Of a stretch of 64,000 nucleotides of DNA, positions 18,027-28,077 are shown piece by piece. Below the pieces are notes generated by a model. The model was not told where the DNA came from. It saw only the letters and a program-made list of their open reading frames with translations, and did no database searches. Source of the stretch: Bacillota bacterium (GTDB lineage: Bacteria > Bacillota > Clostridia > Acetivibrionales > Acetivibrionaceae); NCBI GenBank assembly GCA_023421115.1, contig JAEZUI010000154.1:41608-105607 (forward strand). The letters are read 5' to 3'. Within the stretch, counting starts at the first letter, position 1, and every line of letters starts with the position of its first letter. The translations under genes were made by a program, and so were the position numbers.

Positions 18027-18551
18027 ACATACCATAAATTCAGTTCACCAGATGGCGAGTTAGCTGCGTCTTTAAGGTATTTAAGTCAGAGATTCAGCAT
18101 GCCTACAAATGAAGCAAAAGCGATACTCAACGATATCGGAACTGAAGAACTGGCTCATCTTGAAATTGTTGGTTCTATTGTTCATCAACTAACAAAAGGT
18201 GTTCCAGCACATGTTCTTGAGAAAGAAGGTCTTGGAGCTTATTACTCCGATCATGACCATGCTGTTTATCCTGTAAGTGCATCAGGAGTTCCTTTTACAG
18301 CCGCATACATTCAATCAAAAGGTGATCCAATCGCCGACTTGTATGAAGACTTAGCTGCAGAGCAAAAGGCAAGAGCAACATATGAGAATCTTATCAACCT
18401 TTCTGATGATCCCGACGTTATTGATCCATTGAGATTTTTGAGAGCAAGAGAAGTTGTGCACTTCCAGAGATTCGGGGAAGCTTTGAGGATTGTTGAAGAC
18501 AAATTGGCTGAAAAGAAATTCTATATTACCAAACCTGTTAATAAAGCATAA
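18027..18551 (+). pseudogene. cotJC: 5'-truncated cotJC (manganese-catalase-like spore coat protein)
   Basis: An intact frame without an upstream start runs from after a TAA at 18024 and reads PDGELAASLRYLSQRF then MPTNEAKAILNDIGTEELAH, through VPFTAAYIQSKGDPIADLYE, to the C-terminus. This is the CotJC spore-coat/Mn-catalase family, normally about 190 residues starting MW.YEKKLQYP. The first ~30 codons are missing, and homology begins at about 18048. The metal-ligand helices from EELAHLE on remain. ATG 18099 is an internal conserved Met with no ribosome site, so expression is doubtful. The break coincides with the right end of the parA-bearing element, so the gene was most likely split by its integration. 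Confidence 0.8.
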
Positions 18552-18563
18552 GGAAATATTAAA

Positions 18564-18606
18564 AAAGATGGTTCTAGCTGCTATTTTCTCTTTAAGAACC
18601 ATCTTT
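18564..18606 (+). terminator. Bidirectional intrinsic terminator after cotJC
   Basis: The 12-bp stem aaagatggttct / agaaccatcttt has a 19-base loop and is followed by an AT-rich, T-rich run. It follows the cotJC stop by 12 bases and also precedes the converging end of the DUF4143 gene, so it may stop both. Confidence 0.75.
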
Positions 18607-18647
18607 AATTTATTTTTTACGTTTGCTGAAATCGCAGTAATGGGCCA

Positions 18648-19934
18648 TTATACGCAAAACACTGCATAATGGGGTATAGCCCGTATCCCATAGCTTTGCC
18701 CAAAATTCTTTTCTGAAAACCTGATTGAATATGTGGGTTGATACTTCTTAATGAACACACCAAGGCTTTTTGACTTGGTACTAGTAGACTTTTTGACTTC
18801 GATGCCAACAATATCAGCATTTTTTTGTATTACAAAATCGAGTTCTGCAGAATGTTCACTTGCCCAGTAGTAAGGTGTATATCCCTTGGACACAAGAGTC
18901 TGTGCGATATAATTCTCGGTTACGGCTCCCATGAAGATGTTGGATTCGCCAGTCAATATGGTTTGTTGTGCCAATCCAGATTTCATGACAAGCAAGCCTA
19001 CATCACTCATATACAGCTTAAAAGAAGATAAATCAGCGTAGACAGAAATAGGGTTCTGAGCATGTTCAATCTTTTGGCATTTTAATACGACTCCCGCTTG
19101 TGTCAGCCAGTCGATTGAAGCCCCAAACAGAGCAGCACTGCCACCTTTTTGAATAACCTTATACTGAAACTTCGTATTTTCTTTGGCAAGCTGAGCAGGT
19201 ATAGAATTGAAACAGGCACGTATCTTCACAGTATCAGAAGTATCAGCATACTTAGCCATGTCTGCAACATAGTTGTTGGTTATTTCATTCTGAACATTGG
19301 GTAAAAGTACTAATTTACCGGATTTAACAAAGGATAAAACACTGGCAGGCATACCACCTACGATTAAGTAATAGCGATACAGTTCTAATGCTTTATTATG
19401 GAGAGCTTCCGGCATTGGCGCAATGTCGTTAAAACAAATGCGAATTTCCTGAGCAAGCCGTTCTTCGCCCATTGCCCATAGAAATTCCTCAAAATCCAAC
19501 GGGTAGAGCGTCAAACTTTCTACTTTACCTACAGGGAAGCTATATTTTTCCCTGTTAACGGCAACTCCCAGCAGACTTCCGGCCGCCGCTACATGATATT
19601 GCGGCGCTAACTCACAAAAGTATTTGAGAGCAGTTAACGCCCTTTCACAGCTTTGTATTTCATCAAATATAATTAGTGTTTTACCAGGAATGATTTCTTC
19701 ATTTACCGTTGTTTCAAGGAAACGTAATAGTCGTTCGGGCGTAATGTCGTCATCAAAATATCTAGCAACCGAGAGATTCGTTTCCAAGTTTACATATACA
19801 GTATTATCGAAATACTTCTCGCCTAACTCCATAAGTATGTAGGTTTTTCCAACCTGCCTGGCTCCATAAAGCAATAGGGGCATTCTTTCTCTGTCTTTCC
19901 ACTCTAAAAGTTGGGCTTCGATTTTTCTATGCAT
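18648..19934 (-). CDS. AAA+ ATPase with DUF4143 domain
   Basis: The best start is ATG 19932-19934 (MHRKIEAQ), 7 bases after gaggtg; an earlier TTG is possible. The 428-residue protein has Walker A LLYGARQVGKTYILME (about residues 19-34), Walker B TLIIFDEIQ (about 85-93), a sensor region AAAGSLLGVA, and a C-terminal nuclease-like DUF4143 part with ELDFVIQKNADIVGIEVKKS. The E-V-K there resembles the PD-(D/E)xK core. This abundant prokaryotic family has no settled function. It has its own strand-matched position 135 bases downstream of the SNF2 gene and is probably a separate unit. Confidence 0.85.
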   Translation of the reverse strand: MHRKIEAQLLEWKDRERMPLLLYGARQVGKTYILMELGEKYFDNTVYVNLETNLSVARYFDDDITPERLLRFLETTVNEEIIPGKTLIIFDEIQSCERALTALKYFCELAPQYHVAAAGSLLGVAVNREKYSFPVGKVESLTLYPLDFEEFLWAMGEERLAQEIRICFNDIAPMPEALHNKALELYRYYLIVGGMPASVLSFVKSGKLVLLPNVQNEITNNYVADMAKYADTSDTVKIRACFNSIPAQLAKENTKFQYKVIQKGGSAALFGASIDWLTQAGVVLKCQKIEHAQNPISVYADLSSFKLYMSDVGLLVMKSGLAQQTILTGESNIFMGAVTENYIAQTLVSKGYTPYYWASEHSAELDFVIQKNADIVGIEVKKSTSTKSKSLGVFIKKYQPTYSIRFSEKNFGQSYGIRAIPHYAVFCV

Positions 19935-20075
19935 ATACAATCACCTCATACACTTTATTGTATGTTGAATTGATTTATTCGTCAATAAAAATCGTATTCA
20001 CGTATATTTTTTAGGTGACTTTAATATGAATTTCAGAAATTTCAGCGTTCCATATTATAATAAACTTATATAATG

Positions 20076-22976
20076 CTATAAAAATAATTCTCTCAATTCT
20101 TCTTCCCAACTCTTGCCATTATAATTATCACCTGGTCTTATTATGCTTTCTATCAAATCCCTTTTATTATCTTGAAGCTTTGCAATTTTCTCTTCGATTG
20201 TTCCTTCTGTCAGAAGTTTATATACCTGAACAACTTTTTTCTGTCCCATTCTATGGGCTCTGTCACTTGCCTGATCTTCAACTGCCGGATTCCACCATGG
20301 ATCAAAGTGGATTATTATATCAGCCTTTGTCAAATTAAGCCCTGTTCCACCAGCTTTTAAGGATATTAAAAATACAGCTTCCCTGTCACTGTTGAAATTA
20401 TCAATTTCCATCATTCTTTCTTCCGGCTTCATAGAGCCATCCAAATAGTAATAATTTATATTACTGTATTCCAGTTCACTTCTGATTATTTTCAGCATTT
20501 TTGTAAATTGCGAAAAAACTAATATACTGTGTCCTGAATTTATTGATTGAATTATTATATCCATTGCCAGCTCCAACTTTCCACTGCCTCCATCATAATC
20601 CTCCAGAAATGTTGCAGGATGAGCACAAATCTGCCTTAAGCGTGTCAATGCAGCAAGTATTTCAATATGGTTTTTACCGGCTTCAGATTCTTCAATTTGG
20701 GAGATAAGCTCTTCTTTAAAGCTTTTGTAATAAGCAGCATATATTTTCTTCTGTTCTTCCTTCATTTCCGCTAAATAACTTGTCTCAATCTTCTCGGGCA
20801 ATTCTTTCAAAACATCTCTTTTCAACCTTCTTAAAATAAAAGGTTTTATAAGTCTTGACAATTCATCTGCCTTTTCTCCATTTTTGCCTTTTACAATAGG
20901 CTCTTCAAAATCCGCAGCAAATTTATTTTTATCTTTAAGAAAACCCGGCATCACAAAATCAAAAATAGACCACAGCTCAGTCAGTCTATTTTCTATGGGA
21001 GTCCCGGTTATAGCAAAACAACATCCAGCCTTAAGGCTTTTTACACTGTTTGCATTTATAGTCAATGGGTTTTTTATATTCTGTGCCTCATCTACAAAAA
21101 TATAAGAAAACTTCATCTTTTCATAATCTTCATGATCATTTCTTAAGGCTCCAAAGGAAGTCACAATCAAATCATAATCCTTTGAAGATAAAATAAGCAT
21201 AGACCGTCTTTCCTTTATTCCTGTGACAACAATTACCTTTAGATCAGGTGCAAACTTTTCCGCCTCCATTTTCCAATTGTAAATTATTGAAGACGGTGCT
21301 ACTACCAAACAAGGTAATTTCCGTTCCTTCTGGGAAAGTATAAAGGCCAGTACCTGAAGGGTTTTTCCAAGCCCCATGTCATCTGCTAAAATTCCGCCAA
21401 AGGAATACTTAGCCATATTATTTAGCCATTTTACCCCATCCTTCTGATAATTTCTAAGTACTTCATTTAAATCGCCTTCAATAATAATTTCTGATTCCAT
21501 AGGCTTTGAAACCTTGTTCATTAAATCACTAAGAGCCTCTTCTATTTCTACATTGTCAAATCCCTTTTCCTTAAGATATTCTTGTATATAGAGACATTTA
21601 TTCAAGGGTATCTCAAATAAACCATTTTTAATATCTCTTTTGTCTATATTAAGGTTACTTAAAAAATCAATGAATTTCTCACTTTCAACACTGCCAAGGT
21701 TTATGATTGAGCCATTTTTTAATCGATAGTACTTCTTTTTATGGTTTATTGCATCTAAAAGCTCTATCAATTCTTCATCACTTATATTTTCAAGGTTGAT
21801 ATTCATATATATGAGCGATTCATCGGAGGACAAAGAAAGCCCAATGCTTCCAAGATTTATTGCATGTAATTTCTTAAAATCCTCCGAATAATAAACTTCC
21901 GAAGTTCTTTTCAACTCAGTAAGTTTATCGGTCAGCAAAAACATGATTTTTTCTGTATCATCTAAAAGAAACAGGCGTCCATATTCACGAAATCCCAATT
22001 GCTTGATTAATGATAAAATCTCGTTCTCCCTGTCAAATTCTCGAAAGCTTTTGTCTATACCAAAATCATCGAGCGGATTTATTGATTTGTCGGCATAATT
22101 GAACTCTATTTTTGAAACAATACCCTTTGGTGACACATCAAAATAAGCTCTTGACAAAAGACTTGCAGCATTGATCTCCTTTTCTACATCTTTGTCCATT
22201 GCAATACTAAGAGTCTTTTTGTATCTTTCAATAAAGTTTTTATAAAACTGCTTTTTGTCTTTCTCAGAAATTCTGAAGGTAACAATATGTTCATTATTCT
22301 TGAAGCTAAAAAGATTCCTGATAATCTCTCTTTTATCACCAGCTAATTTAACAATAATGCCCTTTTCATAAAATGCAATATACTTAAAGTCCAAAGTCAA
22401 TGGATAAAAATCACCATACTCTGAATAATCCATATTCATAAGATTGTAACTGCCCTTATACTCTATCCTTGTTTTTATGTGAGCATCATTTTCAAATCGC
22501 ACTTTGTCTGATTGTTTATGAAGGTTAAGGTTGTCTATATCATCCCATACCATATCTAAAAACTTACCGCACTGGAATTCTTCTAAAACATCTTCTCCTC
22601 CATAAAGCATACGACTTTCATAATTTGTTCTGTTTTTTCTTGCCTTTACTAAATAATTTAAAAATTCGAGTACTTTTACATCAGTTTTACTAAAACACAT
22701 TTTTGTCGGTTCAAATATAAAGTTTTTACTCAAGTAAAATGATTTTCCATTTTCAAAGCTTTGTAGGAAATTTTCCATCTCACATATCTTATACATTTTA
22801 TCAAAACCTATAAAAATAGCCAGTTTTATTGAATTGCTCTCCTTGTAAAACTCAAGGGAAAGCTCCAATTTTACAGGAATTTTCCCATAAGCAGCATTAA
22901 AACTGCTAAAAAATGTAGTTTCACTAAAATCAACCAACGTCCCTTTTGCTTCAATCCCTCTTTCATTCCCGCTCAA
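20076..22976 (-). CDS. SNF2-family helicase/translocase, fourth gene of the Jet-like SMC operon
   Basis: The likely start is TTG 22974-22976 (966 residues) after gggaag, 17 bases past the SMC stop; the open frame extends to 23072 but then overlaps the SMC gene. Residues 1-500 resemble the SNF2-associated region of bacterial homologues; an N-terminal SWIM zinc finger, common in that group, is absent. The motor has Walker A LADDMGLGKTLQVL (about 534), DEAQ box FVDEAQNIKN (about 629), ITGTPIENRLTELW, and motifs V-VI GGTGLNL and DRAHRMGQ (about 907). It should track on double-stranded DNA using ATP. Its position in a kleisin-MukE-SMC operon, where Wadjet systems encode the nuclease JetD, suggests it is the effector or loader of this complex. 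Confidence 0.85.
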   Translation of the reverse strand: MSGNERGIEAKGTLVDFSETTFFSSFNAAYGKIPVKLELSLEFYKESNSIKLAIFIGFDKMYKICEMENFLQSFENGKSFYLSKNFIFEPTKMCFSKTDVKVLEFLNYLVKARKNRTNYESRMLYGGEDVLEEFQCGKFLDMVWDDIDNLNLHKQSDKVRFENDAHIKTRIEYKGSYNLMNMDYSEYGDFYPLTLDFKYIAFYEKGIIVKLAGDKREIIRNLFSFKNNEHIVTFRISEKDKKQFYKNFIERYKKTLSIAMDKDVEKEINAASLLSRAYFDVSPKGIVSKIEFNYADKSINPLDDFGIDKSFREFDRENEILSLIKQLGFREYGRLFLLDDTEKIMFLLTDKLTELKRTSEVYYSEDFKKLHAINLGSIGLSLSSDESLIYMNINLENISDEELIELLDAINHKKKYYRLKNGSIINLGSVESEKFIDFLSNLNIDKRDIKNGLFEIPLNKCLYIQEYLKEKGFDNVEIEEALSDLMNKVSKPMESEIIIEGDLNEVLRNYQKDGVKWLNNMAKYSFGGILADDMGLGKTLQVLAFILSQKERKLPCLVVAPSSIIYNWKMEAEKFAPDLKVIVVTGIKERRSMLILSSKDYDLIVTSFGALRNDHEDYEKMKFSYIFVDEAQNIKNPLTINANSVKSLKAGCCFAITGTPIENRLTELWSIFDFVMPGFLKDKNKFAADFEEPIVKGKNGEKADELSRLIKPFILRRLKRDVLKELPEKIETSYLAEMKEEQKKIYAAYYKSFKEELISQIEESEAGKNHIEILAALTRLRQICAHPATFLEDYDGGSGKLELAMDIIIQSINSGHSILVFSQFTKMLKIIRSELEYSNINYYYLDGSMKPEERMMEIDNFNSDREAVFLISLKAGGTGLNLTKADIIIHFDPWWNPAVEDQASDRAHRMGQKKVVQVYKLLTEGTIEEKIAKLQDNKRDLIESIIRPGDNYNGKSWEEELRELFL

Positions 22977-22992
22977 AATATCACTTCCCAAC

Positions 22993-25900
22993 CTAATTAA
23001 CCAATTCAAACCTTGACTTATCTTCAATCTTAAACATGGATACTGATAGGATTTCATCCTCTTGAATCTCAATATCCTTCTTTATTGTCTTTAGCTCGAT
23101 ATACTCCTCTTCCCTTCCAATTTCCCTCTCTATATTCACCGAATAAATCAGATTGAATCTGTCAAAAACCGTATGCTCTTTCAAATCGGTAAGGCAGATC
23201 ATCTGTGTATTGTATTTTTTTGAAATCTCAAAAAGAGGCTTCAAAAGATGCTCTGAAGTAATAGGTCCAAAAGGGTTGTCCATTATCAGCACTTTACTTT
23301 CCATATTTGAACCAAGTAAATTTTCTCCCCTCATATAGGTAAGCAGGGATATAAACACTACAAAAGCACTTACAAACAATTCACCGCCTGAGTTCTCTGA
23401 TATAACCTCTTTCCAGCTTTTCTTCTTTAATCTGTTTGGCTCAATTTTTATAAGATTTATTTCTATCTTGTTTATAGAAACTAGCCTGTCAAAAAGATCA
23501 AAAGTACTTATTTCATTAGCCAGAACATTGTCTAGTGATTTGCCCTGCTTATATATGCTCACACAATTTCTAATTGTATTTCTAAGGTATTCCTTCAGCG
23601 AAATAGTTTCAACGGTATCCTTTTGGGGCAAATTGATTATAAGCATTTTACACCTTTTTCCGTCCACCTCTATTGTAGAATTTCTGTCAATACTATTCAT
23701 TTCATCGTAAACATTCATAAGGTAACTTAAAGTATTATCAATAATGCAAGTTTCCATATTGTCAATCTTTTTTATATCCACCAAATGCTGCTCAAGTTTT
23801 CTGTCAATTTGCAGATAAACTCTATCGAGTGCATTCCTTGCATGAACCGGCTGGTATTTTTTCTCACCGTCCAAAATAGCATTAAAAAGGCTTTTAAACA
23901 TCTCAGCTTTACTGATAAATTCTCCTTCAACTTCCGAATATGTCTCAGAAAGGGAATTTCTCCTTATGTTCGATAGTTCTGCCAACTCCTTATGCTCTTT
24001 TACAAGCTTTAACACATGTTCATTTATGTCACCTTCTATAGACTGTATTTCAGCTACAAGCGGCACATATATAGAGTACTCCTCAAGAGCAAATTTAACC
24101 TTCTGTAGATTGTTTTCCTGAGTTTTCATCCTTGATAACTGCTTTTCAAAATCCTTCTGCTTAAATTTCAGGTTGTTTTTCTCAGTTTCAAACTCCATAT
24201 CCCTGATGTTTTCCCTTTGCTTAGGTTCATCATATCCGCACTTATCCAAAATACTTTTTTTCATATATCGTAAATCGGAATTTCTTTCAGCAATTTTATA
24301 CTGTATACTGTTTTTATTTTCTGTCAACCCACCTAAAATGCCATTTACTTTAGTCAATTGCCCGTTTATACTATCCAATTCAAATTGGCTGTAATCTATT
24401 CCCATATACTGCTCTTCTTCTATGCCATAGGAATCTATCTTGTTTTGTTTTTCATTTCGGTCTTTTTTATAGTCCTCAAGAATATCTCTTATAGTTTGAG
24501 TTTTGATCCCTATCTGAGAAGTATATGAGGTTAGTTTTGACTCTAACTGCTCTATTTCTTCGTTTATAAACTTACCCTGCCTTGCATCACTGTATTTCTG
24601 ATAATTATTTCGAAACTTCTCTAAAGCTGCAGAAACATTTGCAATTTTCATGTTATGGCCATTTATATTTTCCTTCAAATCTGCAATTTCCTTCTCTAGA
24701 ATTTCCATTTGAGTTCTTTTATTTTTTAAAACCTCTTCTTTTTGCTTCTTCTCCTTTAAATCAACAGAGTATCCTTCATACTTAGCAAAAAAGCTGAAAA
24801 TTTCTTCCCTTTTTCTTGAAAATCTATTTTCACGGTTTAAAAACTCAGTTTTAGCTGCCATTTCAGCTTTATCATTGTTCTTTATGTGGGCTATCTCAGC
24901 TTCCATATCTGCCACCTTAAAGCTGCCCTCTTCAAGTTCTTTAGATATATAGCTTATATCTTCTGATATTTTATTGACCTCAGCTTCGGTATAGGTAAAC
25001 TCCTGAACCTTAAATATATCGAGCTCGGTGTTTTTCAATGCTTCCTGTGCAGTTCCTATTATTTCATTGTTTTTGGAAATTTTATCGGTTATATCGTCGC
25101 AAATTTCCTTAAGGTAATTTTTGTTTAAAATCCTGTCATCAAAAGCTATAAGAAAGTCAATATCCGGTAAGGAGTGAATACTGTTTCTTGACTTTACTTC
25201 TATAGCACTTTCAAGTTTCTCTCTTTCAATAATTGGAATGATGGGAGATATAACCCCCTTAAATTCCATATCCCGGATAGCCTCCATGTCCTTTTTTGAT
25301 ACAATAAGGGAATAAGGCAGAAATGGATTATTTCTAACAAATTTTAGCTTTGAGTTTTTATTTTCCTGCAAGTTTTTAAGCCATTCATATCCAAACTCAA
25401 TCAAGATACTATTATCTTCTAATATCTGTTTCAGGTCTTCCGACAACTCAAAAGCCTTACCGGATTCATATACTTTGTACTGCTTCCTAAGAATTGAATT
25501 TTCAAGATTCTTGTCAGCAATAAGTTTACCGAATTTCTCCTTATCTGAATTTAAAGGAATAAGTAGTTTTTCCTTATTGTAAAGAAAATCCTCACTCAAT
25601 TGATACGACTTAATTATTTTGACAACTGCATTCTTTTCATTTTCAAATTTATGATATTTTGATTCAAATTTATTCTTTTCAATAACCAGTAAAGGGTATC
25701 TACCCCTAATTTCTTTTATTTGTTTTTCCAAATTATCAATTTTGCTTTGATTTTCAGCATGTCTGACATTTAATTCAGTTATGCTTCTCTCAAGCTCCGC
25801 TTCTTCTTCACCTAGTGAAGCTTTAATGGAATCTATGCTTTCCTGATCCACCTCATGAGAATTAATGTTTTTAACAGGCAAAAAATCCGGATACGCCGTT

Positions 25901-27372
25901 TTAAGTGCCTTTTCTGACTCTTCAAAGACAGCGAGCCTACCTTTTATAGAAATGAGTTTATCATTCATTTCCACAATGTCTTCTTTTATTTTTTCATAGT
26001 CAGAAAGATTCTTTGAAAGTTTGTTGTTTTCGTCAATAAGTTTTCTTCTTTCGTGATCTATTCCTTTTTCATGCTCTAAAATCTTTTCCCTGTACTTTTC
26101 TTTCAAAGAATACTCAATATCATTTATAATATTTCTGATATCTTCCTGCTGAAGATTTTCCTTATGAAGCTCTGTTTCATACTTTGCAATCTTTGAATTC
26201 AGGTTTTTAACTTCATCCTTTAACTTTGAACACGAAAGTAGATTTCTTCTATATTCCAGTTTGGAAATATCTATTTTCAGTTCGTCCATCTTATTGTCAT
26301 TTTCCAAACTCTGCTGTTTTAATTGCTCTAAAATATCATAAACCTGATAATATTCACCTGATAACTTTTCGTATTCAAGTTCCTTTATATTGCTTTCCAA
26401 AACTTTTATATTTTGAACTATTTCTTCTTTTTCCCTGTCAAGGGACTTTATTTCGTCGTTCACAAACAAAAATGAATTGCCAAGCTCCCTTTTATTATTT
26501 TCATAACGTGAAAGAATGTCTTTATACTCATTGAGGCTCTCATAAAGCACCTTTGACTTTCTTTTAAAGTCTTCGAATATTTCCCTTTCCCTTATCATAT
26601 CCTCATTCTTTACAAGCTGCTCTGTGTGATTCTTTATAAGTTCCTTTATATTTTCAACAAAATTACCATTTCTATTAAGTTGATCTTCAATTGTGGGTAT
26701 AAACCACTTCTTAACCAACGAACCGTTTGTCTTACAATCGTTAAAAAACGAATTTAGTCCAGCCTCAGCCTCGTTTATTTTAACCATAAGGTTTTTCCAT
26801 TCAAGCTGATTTATCTTATAATCCTTAAGCCTTCTAGCATACTCCTTTTTGTCATCTGCCAAATCCCAACGAAATAGCCATACATCTTTACCTTCCTTCT
26901 CGGCTGTTGACAAACTCTTCAAAACTCTGTCAAAATCACAAAGCCTTACTATTCCCTTTTCTTCTTCTAGCAACTCAATGTTTTTTATATCAAAACTGCT
27001 TTCATTTTCATACTCTGAAATAAAAGTCACCACTTTTATACTATCGCTGTCTTCATCAATATTCTTACTTAGTACACGCTTTATACCTATACCTGTCATA
27101 ACTCTTCTGGAGCTATCATCTAAAATCCATTCTATCATAATGTAGACTGGGGCTTTGGTATTTTTAAAATACCCCTTAAAGTTCCTGTCTTTAAGCTTCT
27201 GCTTTGGTATTATCGGCTGCATCATCATCTGAACAAGCACCGTCTTGCCTCCGCCATTTTGAAGATTTAAAAGGGTATCCTCCCCATTATAAAAATCAAA
27301 AGTCTCATCATAAATATGCCTATTGTCATTATATGTGAAATTAATAAACCTTATTTTTCCTATCTTTGCCAT
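22993..27372 (-). CDS. SMC/MukB-like ATPase, JetC-like subunit
   Basis: The 1459-residue protein starts at ATG 27370-27372 behind aaggagagtatc. Walker A NGGGKT (Lys 43) is near the N-terminus. Long coiled coils occupy about 290-520, 600-900 and 950-1180 around a central hinge-like globular region. The C-terminal head has the signature SENSGGELFVSAF (about 1327) and Walker B KVLIMDNPFGP (about 1363). The usual Glu after the Walker B Asp is Asn. Size and organisation match JetC/MukB rather than canonical Smc. It should form a dimer that extrudes or entraps DNA with the two upstream proteins. The spacing of 13 bases from the MukE-like gene shows co-transcription. Confidence 0.85.
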   Translation of the reverse strand: MAKIGKIRFINFTYNDNRHIYDETFDFYNGEDTLLNLQNGGGKTVLVQMMMQPIIPKQKLKDRNFKGYFKNTKAPVYIMIEWILDDSSRRVMTGIGIKRVLSKNIDEDSDSIKVVTFISEYENESSFDIKNIELLEEEKGIVRLCDFDRVLKSLSTAEKEGKDVWLFRWDLADDKKEYARRLKDYKINQLEWKNLMVKINEAEAGLNSFFNDCKTNGSLVKKWFIPTIEDQLNRNGNFVENIKELIKNHTEQLVKNEDMIREREIFEDFKRKSKVLYESLNEYKDILSRYENNKRELGNSFLFVNDEIKSLDREKEEIVQNIKVLESNIKELEYEKLSGEYYQVYDILEQLKQQSLENDNKMDELKIDISKLEYRRNLLSCSKLKDEVKNLNSKIAKYETELHKENLQQEDIRNIINDIEYSLKEKYREKILEHEKGIDHERRKLIDENNKLSKNLSDYEKIKEDIVEMNDKLISIKGRLAVFEESEKALKTAYPDFLPVKNINSHEVDQESIDSIKASLGEEEAELERSITELNVRHAENQSKIDNLEKQIKEIRGRYPLLVIEKNKFESKYHKFENEKNAVVKIIKSYQLSEDFLYNKEKLLIPLNSDKEKFGKLIADKNLENSILRKQYKVYESGKAFELSEDLKQILEDNSILIEFGYEWLKNLQENKNSKLKFVRNNPFLPYSLIVSKKDMEAIRDMEFKGVISPIIPIIEREKLESAIEVKSRNSIHSLPDIDFLIAFDDRILNKNYLKEICDDITDKISKNNEIIGTAQEALKNTELDIFKVQEFTYTEAEVNKISEDISYISKELEEGSFKVADMEAEIAHIKNNDKAEMAAKTEFLNRENRFSRKREEIFSFFAKYEGYSVDLKEKKQKEEVLKNKRTQMEILEKEIADLKENINGHNMKIANVSAALEKFRNNYQKYSDARQGKFINEEIEQLESKLTSYTSQIGIKTQTIRDILEDYKKDRNEKQNKIDSYGIEEEQYMGIDYSQFELDSINGQLTKVNGILGGLTENKNSIQYKIAERNSDLRYMKKSILDKCGYDEPKQRENIRDMEFETEKNNLKFKQKDFEKQLSRMKTQENNLQKVKFALEEYSIYVPLVAEIQSIEGDINEHVLKLVKEHKELAELSNIRRNSLSETYSEVEGEFISKAEMFKSLFNAILDGEKKYQPVHARNALDRVYLQIDRKLEQHLVDIKKIDNMETCIIDNTLSYLMNVYDEMNSIDRNSTIEVDGKRCKMLIINLPQKDTVETISLKEYLRNTIRNCVSIYKQGKSLDNVLANEISTFDLFDRLVSINKIEINLIKIEPNRLKKKSWKEVISENSGGELFVSAFVVFISLLTYMRGENLLGSNMESKVLIMDNPFGPITSEHLLKPLFEISKKYNTQMICLTDLKEHTVFDRFNLIYSVNIEREIGREEEYIELKTIKKDIEIQEDEILSVSMFKIEDKSRFELVN

Positions 27373-27385
27373 GATACTCTCCTTC

Positions 27386-28075
27386 TTAATCTCCCAGCAG
27401 CTTATTTATTGTTTCCAATCGGTTTCCATCCAAAAAGTTGTAAGTCATCATATGAGTAAGCTTGTTCGATGGCCTGATATCCTCTTCAAGAGTATCATAG
27501 ACCAGAAGGTTGTGTTTTTCGAGAAAAGCACATACACTTCTTATATACCCATATTTTGTTTTTCTTTTTCCCTGTTCTTCTATCTGCAGAGCATTCCAGT
27601 GTTCAAACATAGCTTTAATATTAAACTTCGCCTCTTCCTGTTCCCTGTCGATATTCTTTTTAGAGTTGGCATAATTAAGCCTTGAGGTAATAACCTCTTC
27701 CAACTCAGCTATTCTTATAAAATCCCTTGACTTTACATAGCTTCCTTTTCCACTAAAGAAAACCAATATCATCGTAATTATAATGTATTGAGACAAATAA
27801 AAATCAATCTTTCTTGCATCATAACTTATAATTTTCTGAAGATCCATCTCCTTTATGCCAAGGATATCATTTTCTTCATTGGGAATAAGATATATTACCT
27901 GGTTAAACTTTTCAATAGATACATTACTCTCTCTTGCCATAATCTCTAAAATATCTCTTACTTCGCTGTCAGAATAATCCATATAGAGCTCTTTGTTATT
28001 ATCGAAAGTAAGCTCCCCATCCTTTAACAAATAATAATATATCCTCATTGCTTTCTCAAGATTCAGTTCATTCAA
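27386..28075 (-). CDS. MukE/JetB-like winged-helix subunit
   Basis: The 229-residue protein begins at TTG 28073-28075, after gaggtgg, only 2 bases from the stop of the kleisin-like gene; an in-frame ATG nine codons later is a weaker alternative. It is alpha-helical with a winged-helix look (RIYYYLLKDGELTFDNN, EVRDILEIMARESNVSIEKF). Its length and position fit the JetB/MukE partner that bridges kleisin and SMC heads (I recall DUF6063 in the clostridial Wadjet variants; to be confirmed). It has no catalytic motif. Function is inferred from operon order: kleisin, MukE-like, SMC, SNF2. Confidence 0.65.
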   Translation of the reverse strand: MNELNLEKAMRIYYYLLKDGELTFDNNKELYMDYSDSEVRDILEIMARESNVSIEKFNQVIYLIPNEENDILGIKEMDLQKIISYDARKIDFYLSQYIIITMILVFFSGKGSYVKSRDFIRIAELEEVITSRLNYANSKKNIDREQEEAKFNIKAMFEHWNALQIEEQGKRKTKYGYIRSVCAFLEKHNLLVYDTLEEDIRPSNKLTHMMTYNFLDGNRLETINKLLGD

Positions 28076-28077
28076 AG

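Noticed and set aside
18099..18551. Intact 150-residue catalase-like protein starting at ATG 18099
   Set aside because: That Met is internal in CotJC; homology continues upstream to about 18048 and there is no ribosome site, so it is a truncated gene.
20076..23072. SNF2 helicase starting at 23072
   Set aside because: Would overlap the SMC gene by 80 bases and its first ~30 residues are the SMC coding sequence read in another frame; the TTG at 22976 is preferred.
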